From Caprimulgus europaeus (taxonomy: Eukaryota > Chordata > Aves > Caprimulgiformes > Caprimulgidae), in contig OU015532.1 in NCBI GenBank assembly GCA_907165065.1, forward strand, positions 35,444,339 through 35,508,338: a stretch of DNA of 64,000 nucleotides, given 5' to 3'. Below the pieces are notes generated by a model. It was not told the DNA's origin and made no database searches. It was given only the letters and a program-made list of their open reading frames with translations. A program made the position numbers and the translations under genes. This document shows positions 24,621 through 35,558 of this stretch, in pieces. The first letter of the stretch is position 1. Each line of letters begins with the position of its first letter.

Positions 24621-27600
24621 AATGAGTCCATACGTTTTGATTCTCAGAAAAAAATTTTTCTCCTCAGAGAAAAATTGTGCCAATACACCTACAACAATAA
24701 ACACTTTAGAAGAAACTCTACTAATCCCTTTACTTTATCTTCCAAATCTGACAGCAGTGTCACAGTTGAGTGAAAAACCCATTTCCCTCATTGCCTGGCC
24801 AGCATGTCTGTGAAGTGAGTTGGAAATAGCACTTTTGAATATATTTTGGTATTTCTTGTTCACTCTGCAGAGGCTGCCAGCCAGTCTACAAGCAATGCCA
24901 GCTGCGGACACTACTTTTTTTGGCGTTTTTTTGCTTGTCTCTACAAACAGAAGTAATCATGCATTAACTTGTTTGTATTTTGCTACATTACATTTGTAAC
25001 GAGCCATGCTATTGTGACGGAGTGGAGAGGTCACCTTCCTTCTTCATGGACAAGCCGGTGCTGCCTTAGGTAAACAAGGCTTTCTGTTCCTTCTGTTTTG
25101 TCCTAGATGGTCTTAGGCTGGAAGGTTGCAATACAGGATGAAACCACAGAACCCTTGTTTTCTGTTAAGATAACATTTCCATGAATAGATGAGACTCATG
25201 CCCTCAAGGTCACTATTTTGGCAAAGAATGGTTTAAAGGAAATATGTGAGAAATTATGTTTATTCTAGAAGAAGGAAATGTATAACTTTATTATATTGAC
25301 ATTTTAAAGAACATATTTGAAAACTGGACTTTAGGAATATCCTGGACTGGAGGAAAACTTAACCATAGGTTTGGAAGAAACAAAAAGCAGAGATTTGAAG
25401 CACTGAAGGAGCAAGAGACAAAAGAAGGCAAACCTAAGAATAGCCCTGGCAGCCCTCTGCGTGCGGATGTCGTGGGGTGTAAGTCCTTCTGAACACACCT
25501 TCTGGAAGGCAGCTGAAGCTCTTGCCACTTTCCAGTGTTTGTCCTTTTGCTCAGAGATACTACAGAGCAGTCAAGAATTTCCTTCAAGACAGCCACTGAG
25601 CCAGTTTGTTCTCTTTGTCTGGTGCTGAAAATGTTGTTATATCTCGTCTGTACTGGCCTGGTTTGGTATTACATTTTTGACTTCTGCACTAGATTTTTCA
25701 GTCTGCAGTCTGATCACTTTAGCAGAGTTTATTTTGTGAAACTGGCATTTTTATGCCTCTTTTGGGCAGCAGAAGTTTTCACTTCCTAGAGTCGGAAACT
25801 GCTCTCAAAACTTCCTTCAAGTGTCCTTGGCAGTGAAAGCATAAGGATTAATTTATGAATTTTTGACTAATATTAAATACCCAACTTTATAAGAAATGTC
25901 TCAAATATGTGAAAATAATACTCTCTGACAGACTATGTGAAAAAATATTTGTATCTTTTTCCTAACCTTTGTGTACTTGTCAGTTTGTGACGTGGTCACC
26001 TAAGGAGAGGGACTGGCTATTTGTGAATTTCTGGAAAGAGTCTAACGTATCAGAATTGTTGCTGAAAACCAATCACTGTATAGCATTTATGGTGATGCTT
26101 TTTTTTTTAAACAGTATGTTTTTCTCATATTCAAATTATTCAATCATTATTCAAGTGATCTAGATAATTTATATATAGTGTATTTTTTAATATACATGTG
26201 TGCCAATGTGTATTTTTATCTATATATTTCTATAAGTAATACAAATATAGTTACCATTTCTCCTTATGGAAAACCTCAAAGTTCATTATGAACTATAGAT
26301 CCTCTCCTTTTCTGCAGAAATCACTGCCTCACCAAAATGTTTAACTATGTTTATAGAAGTAGAATAAGGCAGAGTAGACAGTTTTGAGAGAGTCACAAGA
26401 TGACACTCACAACACTGTCACGTAACACATATCTTTTACACAGCGGGTGAATGCATATGCACTTCACATCTTCCTGCAATGCAAATCATTTGAGAATACT
26501 ATGTCTGTGGAGCAGATATGTCCATGGAAGTTCTCAGAGATTCTTCTTTCCTGTGAGACAACATTATTTGCTATCTGGTTCATGTACATTTACTTCTAAG
26601 ATTCTGCTTTTAATTCCTTTAGAGATCATTCTTGGTGCTTCTGCCAGATGTTGAGATCAATTCTGTGCCTGCTGGGAAGGCAAGATATTGGAACTGCAAT
26701 CTACTGTTGTCCCTGAAAGGAGAATTTTGCCTCAACTGGAGAACTTGTCAGTGCCAGCGAAGGAGAACAGGTATTGTGCAATAACATAACTTTTACCTAT
26801 AGCTATTCTTTCGTAGTTAGAATGTAATTTAAGCTGAAAGCAATGGTCAGAATTATCAGAAGCTTTTCTTTGCATTCATCAACCAGGGGCAGACTCATTC
26901 CCTGTATACAGCTTTCTCTGTATTGTTGGCTTTATCCAGGTGTGTACAAAAGAGGTATTCTTTAACCTCCTCCAGGTTGTATCTTGCAGCTTGATTTATC
27001 AATGGGGTAATTTTTCTCAAAGTCAATTCACCTGTAGAAAATCAGTGGCATTATTATTGTTAGAAACGCCCCTATGGCTATTCACAATAGAGAAAAAATA
27101 GGTCACTTCCAACTTGTCCTTGAGATAAATCTTGATGCTGCCCCAGTCCCTTCACTGAATGCAAATAAGCTTTACCAGATGATCTTGGCCAAAATGCAAG
27201 AGAAATTCTTTTGCAGAAAACACTAGCTGTAATAGCTTTGCTGACGTGACTGGCTGAAAATAATGAAGCGTTTTTGTCTAATTAGAAGCATTTAAAAATA
27301 TTTTAAATGTATAAAATAATAATAAAAAAAAGATTCTTGGTCACAGTAGTTTACTTTTGTTTACCAATGTCATACAAGGTACAAAGACTTGTCTGTGTGC
27401 ATCTGTGCAAATTCAAGTACACAAATCCACAGCCAGTTCTTGTAACACTCCTTCCTGATAAGCCATGTACCACCCCCTCTAGACCATCTCTTGCCAACAG
27501 CAGACAGGCATTCAGCTTTCATTCTGCTTGCAAGTTTGTTGAATGCTTATTATTGGCCAGACTTGGGTCCCTAGGTGATTTTACTCTCCCTAGGTGAGTC

Positions 27601-28291
27601 TCTTTGTAAAAAAAACCCCAATCTCCACTGTGACACTTGAACTGTGTAGTAAAAAACACGCACTGGGAAACAATCTCTTTCCCTACTGCCTCCTCGAGGA
27701 TTCAGCATTGTTGCAGATCCATCTGAGAAGCTGTGGTAATGGAAATGTTAACAGCAACCAGACAGCAGTGTTTAGAGAGCTATTATGAAATTTAGCTTCT
27801 GTTCACACAGTTCTCAGAAAAAACAAAACTTCCAGTTGCTGAAGCTGCAGTCTGAAGGGGGTGAATGTTTACGAGATTCTTTGTTGCCAGCCAAAGAATC
27901 CATAGAAAGCAAATTCTGTCATATGTTTACATAGCAAATCACATCCACATACAAGTGCTGCTTTCATCAGTTGAACTCTACTGGAAATGCTCGGCTGAAA
28001 AGGCTCGAACTGAAGCGTATTGAAGTCAGTGGAAATTTTCACATGGACAGCAGCAGGCTCTCTTTCAATTACGTTTCTAGCTCCACCTTTACCAGTTAAG
28101 TTAAAGAAGTAACTCCATAGCTCTAAGCTCGTAGCAGACGGCAATCTGTGCCAGCCTCAGCCTCGTGACGTGATTATCCCTGATCACGCTGCAGTAAATC
28201 AGTGGTGAATATTGCACATTTTCTGTTGATAAAATCGTATGTCTGCATTCACTGTAAAATAAGCCTATGCATATTTAAACTACTCCATAGT
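24621..28291. other. spacer with weak exon-like and CpG-bearing patches
   Basis: Mostly AT-rich. Items of note are a 15-base near-palindrome AGTTCATTATGAACT at 26280-26294, an octamer ATGCAAAT at 27159-27166, and small CpG-bearing patches at about 25015-25065, 25455-25480 and 27990-28190, discussed under findings. An AT-rich low-complexity block covers about 26160-26240. No confirmed gene. Confidence 0.45.
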
Positions 28292-28785
28292 CTGGGCCCC
28301 ACAGTTCCAGAAGGACAGGGAACTGCTTGAGAGAGTCCAGCACAGAGCCACCAAGATGATTAAGGGAGTGGAGCATCTCCCTTGTGAGGAAACACTGAGG
28401 GAGCTGGGTCTCTTTAGCTTGGAGAAGAGGAGACTGAGGAGTGATCTCATTAATGTTTATAAATTTGTTAAGTGTGAATGTCAGGAGGATGGAGCCAGGC
28501 TCTTCTCAGTGATGTCCAGTGGTAGGACAAGGGGCAGTGGGTGTAAGCTGGAACACAGGAGGTTCCACTTAAACTTGAGAAGAAACTTCTTTACAGTGAG
28601 GGTGCCAGAGCACTGGAACAGGCTGCCCAGGGAGGTTGTAGAGTCTCCTTCTCTGGAGACATTCAAGACCCACTTGGATGCCTTCCTGTGTGATCTCATG
28701 TAGGTGTTCCTGCTCTGGCAGGGGGGATGGACTGGATGATCTTTCGAGGTCCCTTCCAATCCCTGACATTTTGTGATTCTGTGAT
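28292..28785 (+). mobile_element. CR1 LINE 3' fragment with open ORF2 tail
   Basis: Begins at CTGGGCCCCACAGTTCCAGA and contains GAGAGTCCAGCACAGAGCCA, GGAGAAGAGGAGACTGAGGA and GGACTGGATGATCTTTCGAG. It ends in TTTTGTGATTCTGTGAT. It is the subfamily of the 7481 and 18441 copies but extends further 5'. Most of its length is still one open frame, annotated separately. Confidence 0.96.
28308..28703 (+). pseudogene. CR1 ORF2 C-terminal fragment, still open
   Basis: One uninterrupted frame runs from about 28308 ([18 protein letters not shown]) through a segment ending [20 protein letters not shown] to the natural-looking terminal stop at 28701-28703. This is the conserved tail of the CR1 ORF2 protein after the reverse-transcriptase domain. 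The first in-frame ATG (28356) is internal and is not a real start. The RT active site and everything upstream is missing, so this is a truncated LINE relic even though the frame is open for about 130 codons. The open frame suggests a relatively recent insertion or chance lack of damage. It should not be annotated as a host protein. Confidence 0.88.
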
Positions 28786-29259
28786 AGAGATGAAGGGTCC
28801 TCTTAATATGCACCAATTGTCCTGCTTAGAAAGGATGGTTTAATTGAGCTTCAAAGGACAGATTATTAACCAGGCCTGTGACAATTTCTTTCATAAAGAT
28901 GTAATTTTTGGAGCTCTACTATACAAGGGCAAGCAATGTAAATGGTTAGGGCATGGCCTGCAGTTCAGTTCTATGTCTCCTGTATTTTTTTGTAGTCTGG
29001 TTTGGGCTGGCAATTTGAACAAGGGAATTACTTCAACGAATAGTGAAGAGCGGCCTATGTACAGTCTTGTGCTGAGTTCCTGTGCCATGTATTTCTTGCC
29101 TTTCTCTTCAGTCATCTTGGATGTTGTTTTCTTTTTTTTCAGTTTGAGACATGAGTATTTTACTACATGAAAATGACAAAAGCCAAGTTTTCAGTAGTGA
29201 GTACTTTATTATTAGATGGGCTTGCTGAGGACTGACATTGTAAGTCAACAAATTCTAGA
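28786..29259. other. spacer between CR1 copies
   Basis: About 470 bases. A 108-codon plus frame (28844-29170) overlaps an antisense frame (28891-29115). Neither shows a domain, and both end in AT-rich low-complexity sequence. Confidence 0.45.
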
Positions 29260-29459
29260 ACCATAGAATATTTTGGGTTAGAATGGTTGGATTTTTAACC
29301 CAAATATTTTTGGGTTAAAAATCATCTAGTTCAATCCTCCTGCCATGAGCAGGGACATCCTTCACTAGACCAGGCTGCTCAAAGCCTCATCCAACCTGGC
29401 CTTGAACACTTCCAGGGAGGAGGCATCCACAGTTTCTCTGGGCAACCTGTACCAGTGTA
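29260..29459 (-). mobile_element. CR1 LINE 3' fragment with palindromic insertion
   Basis: In minus orientation the 3' end (ACCATAGAATATTTTGGGTT) is at 29260, and the copy runs to GGCAACCTGTACCAGTGTA at 29459. The internal blocks CATGAGCAGGGACATCCTTC, GACCAGGCTGCTCAAAGCCT and TTGAACACTTCCAGGGAGGA are well preserved. The stretch that should read as the plain GGTTTGGGTTGGAAGGGACC block is replaced by a perfect inverted repeat (29290-29323). Confidence 0.95.
29290..29323. repeat. perfect 15-bp inverted repeat with 4-base loop
   Basis: GATTTTTAACCCAAA at 29290-29304 is followed by TATT and then its exact reverse complement TTTGGGTTAAAAATC at 29309-29323. A third copy of the core, TTTTGGGTTA, lies at 29271-29280. 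It sits inside a CR1 copy whose other relatives lack it, so it arose after insertion, most simply by template switching during replication. Confidence 0.97.
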
Positions 29460-32400
29460 TGTAATACAAATCCTTCTCTCTGATGACTGAATGGGTAAAC
29501 AGAGATTGCTTGGATACTAAGATCAATGAATCTGTGGCAGTGCAGACTTCAGGGGGAGTCAACAGAAAGTGCTGAGAGCTGTTGGCTGACCCAAACTGTA
29601 ACTGGTGTTACTGAGCTACCATCTATTCACTGATCTGTTATTCAAACTTTCTCACTCTGTCTCTCCATAGGAAAATCTCACCTTCATATGTGTATGAAAT
29701 GACAAGTCAGGGCTCATATCCGAAGTATTGAATTAGGGAAGACTGAGGAGAGCAGTGGAAAATGCTTTTCTTTTCCTAAGAATCTGTGAGATTTGAAAAG
29801 ATTTTTTCCATCTTTAAAGGTTAGCAAAAGTCCACTGTGAGAACTTTTGAAAATAAAAAATTGTATCTTTTTGCAGCTAGCTTAAGTCAAAGGATGTGTT
29901 TCTTCTAAACAGCTTGTATTTTGAAAATATGAGTAATTCAAATTCAGACAAAGTATAACATAGTCACAGACTGTTTCTATCTATAAAATCATTCCAAATC
30001 CTTGTAGGTGTAAAAGACAGACATAGAACATGACTTCAGAAAAACAGTCTGCTAACGGGCTACTTGGGGCTGAACTTTGCTCACAGCATGCTCTAGGGAG
30101 CACGATGACACACAGTGACCTTAGTGACAGAAAAACATAGAATGCATTTTTTTCAAAACAAAAAATAGTGGTAGCTGTGCTGTCAGTTTCCAGAAATCTG
30201 GTAACAGAAGCTGTGAACCATCCTTCTGTCAAAACAGTCTCCTAATAAGCCAAAAAGTGCATATTTTTTTGTTATTCCATTTAAAATACTCACTTTTGAG
30301 CCTACCAAACTTGACACAGCACTTGGAATTTCTGTAGGCCTCCATTTTCTATGCTGCATTACTTTTCTTGAAAGCATGAACACTAAATCATAAATCTAAA
30401 GCTTCTACCTCACAGCTGAGGTAAAACTAAGGATAGAACTGAATCTAAAACCTGGGATCATACTCCCCTGCAACTGAAATCTTAAAGGAAAAACAGATCC
30501 AGTTTTATAAGATGGATTTCTTTTTCCTTAAATAAGGCTTGTTTTGAATATCTGCTTTTTATTTCAGTATTTTTCTTTTAAGTCAGAAGTGAGGTTGAGT
30601 GCTGGACTTAAAAATTCTTAGTCCACATGCAAATTTTGCACTGACCTAGCACAAGGTTCAGATATTTCAATCAGGTTCCCCTAGTTAGGTTCAGAGAGTT
30701 GTCTTATAAATCTCTAATTCATGTCTTGCACCCAGAGGCCAGTTTAGATAGGAGATCACTCCCTAAAAAAGTTGTTGGGGAAAGAAAACACATTGTATAA
30801 CAGGATTAGAATCACTTTGAAAGCCTGAGCTGTTAGTTAGTGGTTACTTAAAAATAACCTTGTGGACTTGTAATTGAAAATTCCAGCTTTATTTTTAACA
30901 GTAGGGGTTGCTGTAGGAAAGGACAACAAAGAGTGCAAAGCAAACTGAATTCGTAGGAACAGCACATTAGTGAAGTGAAAGAGAAGCCAGAATGCTTTAC
31001 TTAGAACCGCTTAAAAAAGGGCTGATTGCACTTTTTGTCATTTAAAATCTGAGATTACAGCCTTTTCCCAGTTAGTTCTGATTAATTGCCTGTTAAAAAT
31101 AATTAGAAAATTTTGCATTTTGATTTTTTGACTGATTATAAAATTACCAATAAGAATGAAGCAACCTTCCTCCTCTCACTAAAATTTACATTCTGCATGA
31201 AAACTGAAGCACAGGCATATATGCCCTTCTGCTGCTGGCCTGGCTGGGATTTCAACCTGATCATGTAGGCAGATCAGAACAAAGGATAGAATTTATTTTA
31301 AATACTTATGGTGTGCTGCTTACCCTTGTGTCTAGTATAGCAGACACTGCTGGCAAAGCTCAGAAAGTCCTTTTAGGTACCATTTGGCATGTTGAGTTAG
31401 TAGCTAGATATGGCTGGATAATGGCAGCACTTTCCAATGTGCTGATACCATTTATCCAGAAGTCAGTGTGCACGTACTGTACACACAGCAAATAGCGATG
31501 CCTGTCCCTTAAGCCTCTGCCCTTGATATTGAGGTACTGAGAGAAACACTGCATTGCCTGAGGAGCAGCACAGCATGGGAGAAAAATAAACATGTTCAGT
31601 AATTTGGGGATCTCAGAGAAAATGGCTGGAGGGATTGCTAGGAGGCTGTGGTGGAAGCAGCTTTGGTTGGACAAGGAGGGGCGAGAAGGCACAGCTGTGC
31701 CAAGTGTCACCTGGCACAAGAGCATGCTCTGCTCCAGTGCTAACAGTGGGAGGACAGTCCCTCTTTTAATCTGGGCTTTTCCTTTCAAGTTTTTTTCCCT
31801 CCCTCACTTAAATTATAGTTCAGAACTGCAGAAGAGAAAAACTGTTGCCTTCTGATGTTTGGCAGGTTTGGGTTAAGGATCCGCAGTGTCAAACAGGTCT
31901 GTAGAGGACCTCCATGTGAGTGAGCACAAGCTGACAGCCTGCTGGAAGCCCAGGGGCTAGGGTTTCCTTGTATGTTGTGCTCAGCTTATAGTGTCTTTAG
32001 TATTCCAGCCATCTGCTAATGGGGAAGGGCAGAGAACTTCTCATTCTGCCTGTGCAGGCACACAGAAGTCAGGATCTCAGCTGTTATTTCTTACCTAACA
32101 ACACTGTAATACTATCAGCAAGGAGACCTCAGTTTGCTGAGCATAAATACTTCACTGGAATATGAAAGCTTCATAGAAAAAGCAATGATTTGAAGTGAAC
32201 CAATATGCCTTATAAGGACATAATTGTAAGCACCAGAGCCTCAGCCTGCTTCCAGATCAGAGTACTAGATCCGTCTGGCTCTGCCAAACGAGAGCACTGA
32301 CTCAGTGGAGCTACAGATTCCAAGGATTTCATCAAGCTAATAAAAAGTTAGGAATATAGCAGAAAGATGCCTTCTTTGATATATCTAATTGGAGATTTAA

Positions 32401-34304
32401 GCAGTGATATCTGCTGAGGAGAGTAGTCAGAGGTGATGAAGTGAAAATTGCAATATTGTTGGGAAGGTTTCTTTTTCTGTCATGAGAGATTTTACTATGC
32501 TGAGAAGTTACTGATGTAAGTTCATTTTGTACCATTCCTAAGAGAGACAAAAGGGTTTGAGCTACACTTAAAACCATATAAAGTTCATATATATGGTGTT
32601 CAGTGTCCAAAACAAGTGAGTGAATGAATCAATTCATTTCATATGGGAATACTTCCCAGTTGTCCCTAACCCATGCTATGCAAATTTAGGTAAGTGAGAG
32701 GGTAAGCATGGTGTCATTATTAAGGCCTTTCTTTGTGGTTTTGGTGCTATTAAGGTATGAGGTATTCTCCTCATGAGGTATTCTCCTCAGAAGAAATGAC
32801 TATAGATATTTACTAGGAACAGATTAAAAAAAATATAATTTATTGGAAAGCAAAAGAGGGCCAAGTCCCATCTGAGGGAGCAAACAGTAATAGCACTGGC
32901 AGATTAGCAATGAAAGATCTCATCAGTTAAATTTGTAATAATATGGGTAGCAGAAAGGATCAACAAATATTGCAGTACTAATAAATATTTTGGCCAATGG
33001 GTTAAAGAAGTGATGGCGGCCTGTTAATGGGACTGAATTCTTACTCTAACCTTTCATGGGTCTGTCCTTTCAAGGGTATCTTGGCACCCTGAAATGAGAT
33101 TTTTTTTCTCCTTTTTTAGGGTATGCAAGGCCTGCCTTGCACTCTGCTGAGGGGACGAGCACCTCTAGCCTAGGTGCAGAGCAGAGCTGCCTCTTGCTTC
33201 TCATCCTTTTTGTTCAGGCAGCACTAGGAGTTCTGATGAAGTAGAAACATAATGTAGAAAGGGGTGGGAAGCTAGCATCACAGGTCAGTTGTTAGCATCA
33301 GCATGTCATAGTTTTGATTGGATTTTGCATACCTTGATACTACTTCTGCATTATCTGTAGATTATACACCACAACATCTGCCACCATAAAAATCACGTAG
33401 ATAGAATAAGAGGGAATCTTTATGTGAGTAAGGACACATGAGAATTGTTTTCCAATGAAGGAACAGGATTTTTTTTCTGTTTACTGAAGTAATGCAGCCC
33501 TTATATTATTCTACATTTTGGTTATGTGTAAAAGAATGTAGTATGGCATGAAGTCTGACAAAACTGAGATACTGACTGCCAGTCTACAGTAAAGTTCCTT
33601 GTTCCAGTGAGTTTCTCCTGGTATATTTTGGAATACTGCATAGGGAAACCAATATTTTGAACATATTGAAAGCTCTGCTACACATCAGCCTTTGCTTATG
33701 GCTTGATTTTTTCCACAACGTAGTGAGACTGTGCCTCTATTGATAGGGTCAAACTTCAGGTTATTCTCAAGCTCAGCTAAATCATTTATATCACACCCAC
33801 CTCGGTTTAGAACTAGGAAGTACTGCTGGATGCTGCAGTGTGAGGTGCCTCCTGCCATCACTGGCTCTCCTAAACCAGTCTCTTCTGCAATAAAGTTGGA
33901 ACTCAGCCAAGAGCCACCAGCTTGTTCACAGACAATTTAGCACAGCAGTCATGGAGTCCTTTGCTCCTGGCTCTTGGCTTCTGGACTTTGTGTATTTTTG
34001 GTTTGCTATACATCTGAAAACAGACTGTGCCTGGAAGTGAACACAAGACAGAAATGTGCATCAGAAAGACTCAGTTTAGATGCAGGATAAATTAGAGTAC
34101 ATTTCCATGCTGTGCTTGATTTTAGAAGCATAGTGTGGACACCTGTGCTGTGAGCTGCAAGATATATTTGAATATGTTGCTCAAGGTTTTACTCCAGTAT
34201 CTGCTATGATCTTTTAAGTAAAACCTGTAATTAGTTTTCATGTAAAATCATACACAAATACATACATAACACATTTTACTCACTATCTTGAAAGATATAA
34301 CTCC
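29460..34304. other. long AT-rich stretch without recognised gene
   Basis: About 4.8 kb. A 16-bp tandem duplication lies at 32757-32788. The longest open frame is 31360-31788 (minus, 142 codons) with an overlapping plus frame at 31592-31855. Neither shows a recognisable domain. GC and CpG are slightly raised around 31670-31740 and 33120-33200 without further evidence of exons. Confidence 0.45.
32757..32788. repeat. 16-bp tandem duplication
   Basis: ATGAGGTATTCTCCTC occurs twice head to tail without mismatch. Probably a recent slippage or end-joining duplication. Confidence 0.95.
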
Positions 34305-34383
34305 CTGCAAGGACCAGGGAGTTGAACTTGATGATCCTTATAGGTCCCTTCCAACTTGAGATATTCTGTGATTCTATGATTCT
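34305..34383 (+). mobile_element. CR1 LINE terminal 3' fragment
   Basis: Only the last 80 bases survive: CTGCAAGGACCAGGGAGTTG, AACTTGATGATCCTTATAGG and TCCCTTCCAACTTGAGATAT, ending in octamers ATTCTGTG-ATTCTATG-ATTCT. Severe 5' truncation is usual for CR1. Confidence 0.92.
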
Positions 34384-35498
34384 AATTTTCTGGAGTCCAA
34401 AGGAGCTGTGTTTGAAAACAATTCTGAGGTCCAGATTGTGAAGAGCATTTGTTTGATTGTTTTGTTTAGGCTTCATAAAATGAGAGAAGCAATATATTTC
34501 TATATTGATATAGACATAAAAGTTGAAGGTGCCCTGCTCTTTGGCAAAATGTAGTATATTTTGCTAGCTTCCCTGACAGCTACTGACAATTTTCCAGCCT
34601 GGTGATACACTATGGAACTGTCTTGAGCGGGCAGGAAGAGTGAGGAATGTGCTTGGGGTGTATAAGTGGTAAATTAAAGAGGCTTGATCATATTAAAAAA
34701 GGGAGCTGTGGGGAGACCATGGGCTGCAACAGGTCATGCTGCTCTTGTAAAGAGAAGATGAAAGGAGGAGAGAGGTAATATCAGATCTCAGCAGATTGAG
34801 ATTCAGCTCTGTGCCAGTGAAGGTCTGCATGAGACTGTAAGGAAAAAAGTCTATATTGGGACTGCTGTTTCTTCTGCTTTCCTCCTTGCCCCCTCAAGAA
34901 GTCTTCATTGCAGCTGTGCTTGATGGTGTGGACCTGGTAAGCAGTACTGAGCCCCTGTTTATGCCACTGCAGGTCCCATTATGAAAGGTACTATGTAAGA
35001 ATATAAAGGGCCTAAACCTTTTTCCCACACTGATAATAGCAATTCACAAGTTTGAAAGAATGTTTGTTTTTTGTTAATTTACTTACTTGACCCTGTACCC
35101 AGTAAGACAAATTCACAAGTATTTAAAGTTCTTCCATACAAGGATTGAATTCCTTTGAAATTGAATGATATAAAAATATGAAAACAGTCTGCAGTTGAAT
35201 CATTCTTATTTTTTTTTAATATAGGTTTATTCAGCAAATTGGCTACCAGTTGAGGGCAATGGTTTCCATACTACGATTTGTGGTGTATTTAAAACAGATG
35301 GAAGCATCTCAAAGCCTGCTCTGTCCAAAGCCAAGAACATTTTTTCGGCAAGAAGTCTGAACTTGTTGCCACATAAACAAAATGAGTGATTTAACTTAGT
35401 GTCTACATATTTTGGATTGGCAAAAACTGCTGAAAAAAAGCAAAGCCAGAGAGCAGACTCTGTGAAAATAGGAAAAGAGAGAGCAAGAGAAAGAGGAT

Positions 35499-35558
35499 AC
35501 ACACACACACACATGTGCAATACACACACAAACACACACATGTGCACCACACACACAT
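35499..35558. repeat. interrupted (AC)n microsatellite with CACATGTG palindromes
   Basis: Three AC blocks are separated by two ATGTGCA-type interruptions. Each interruption creates the 8-base palindrome CACATGTG. The repetition of the interruption suggests it was copied along with the array. Confidence 0.95.

Noticed and set aside
31360..31788. 142-codon minus-strand open frame
   Set aside because: No recognisable domain, no splice or promoter context, and an overlapping sense frame. Consistent with chance.
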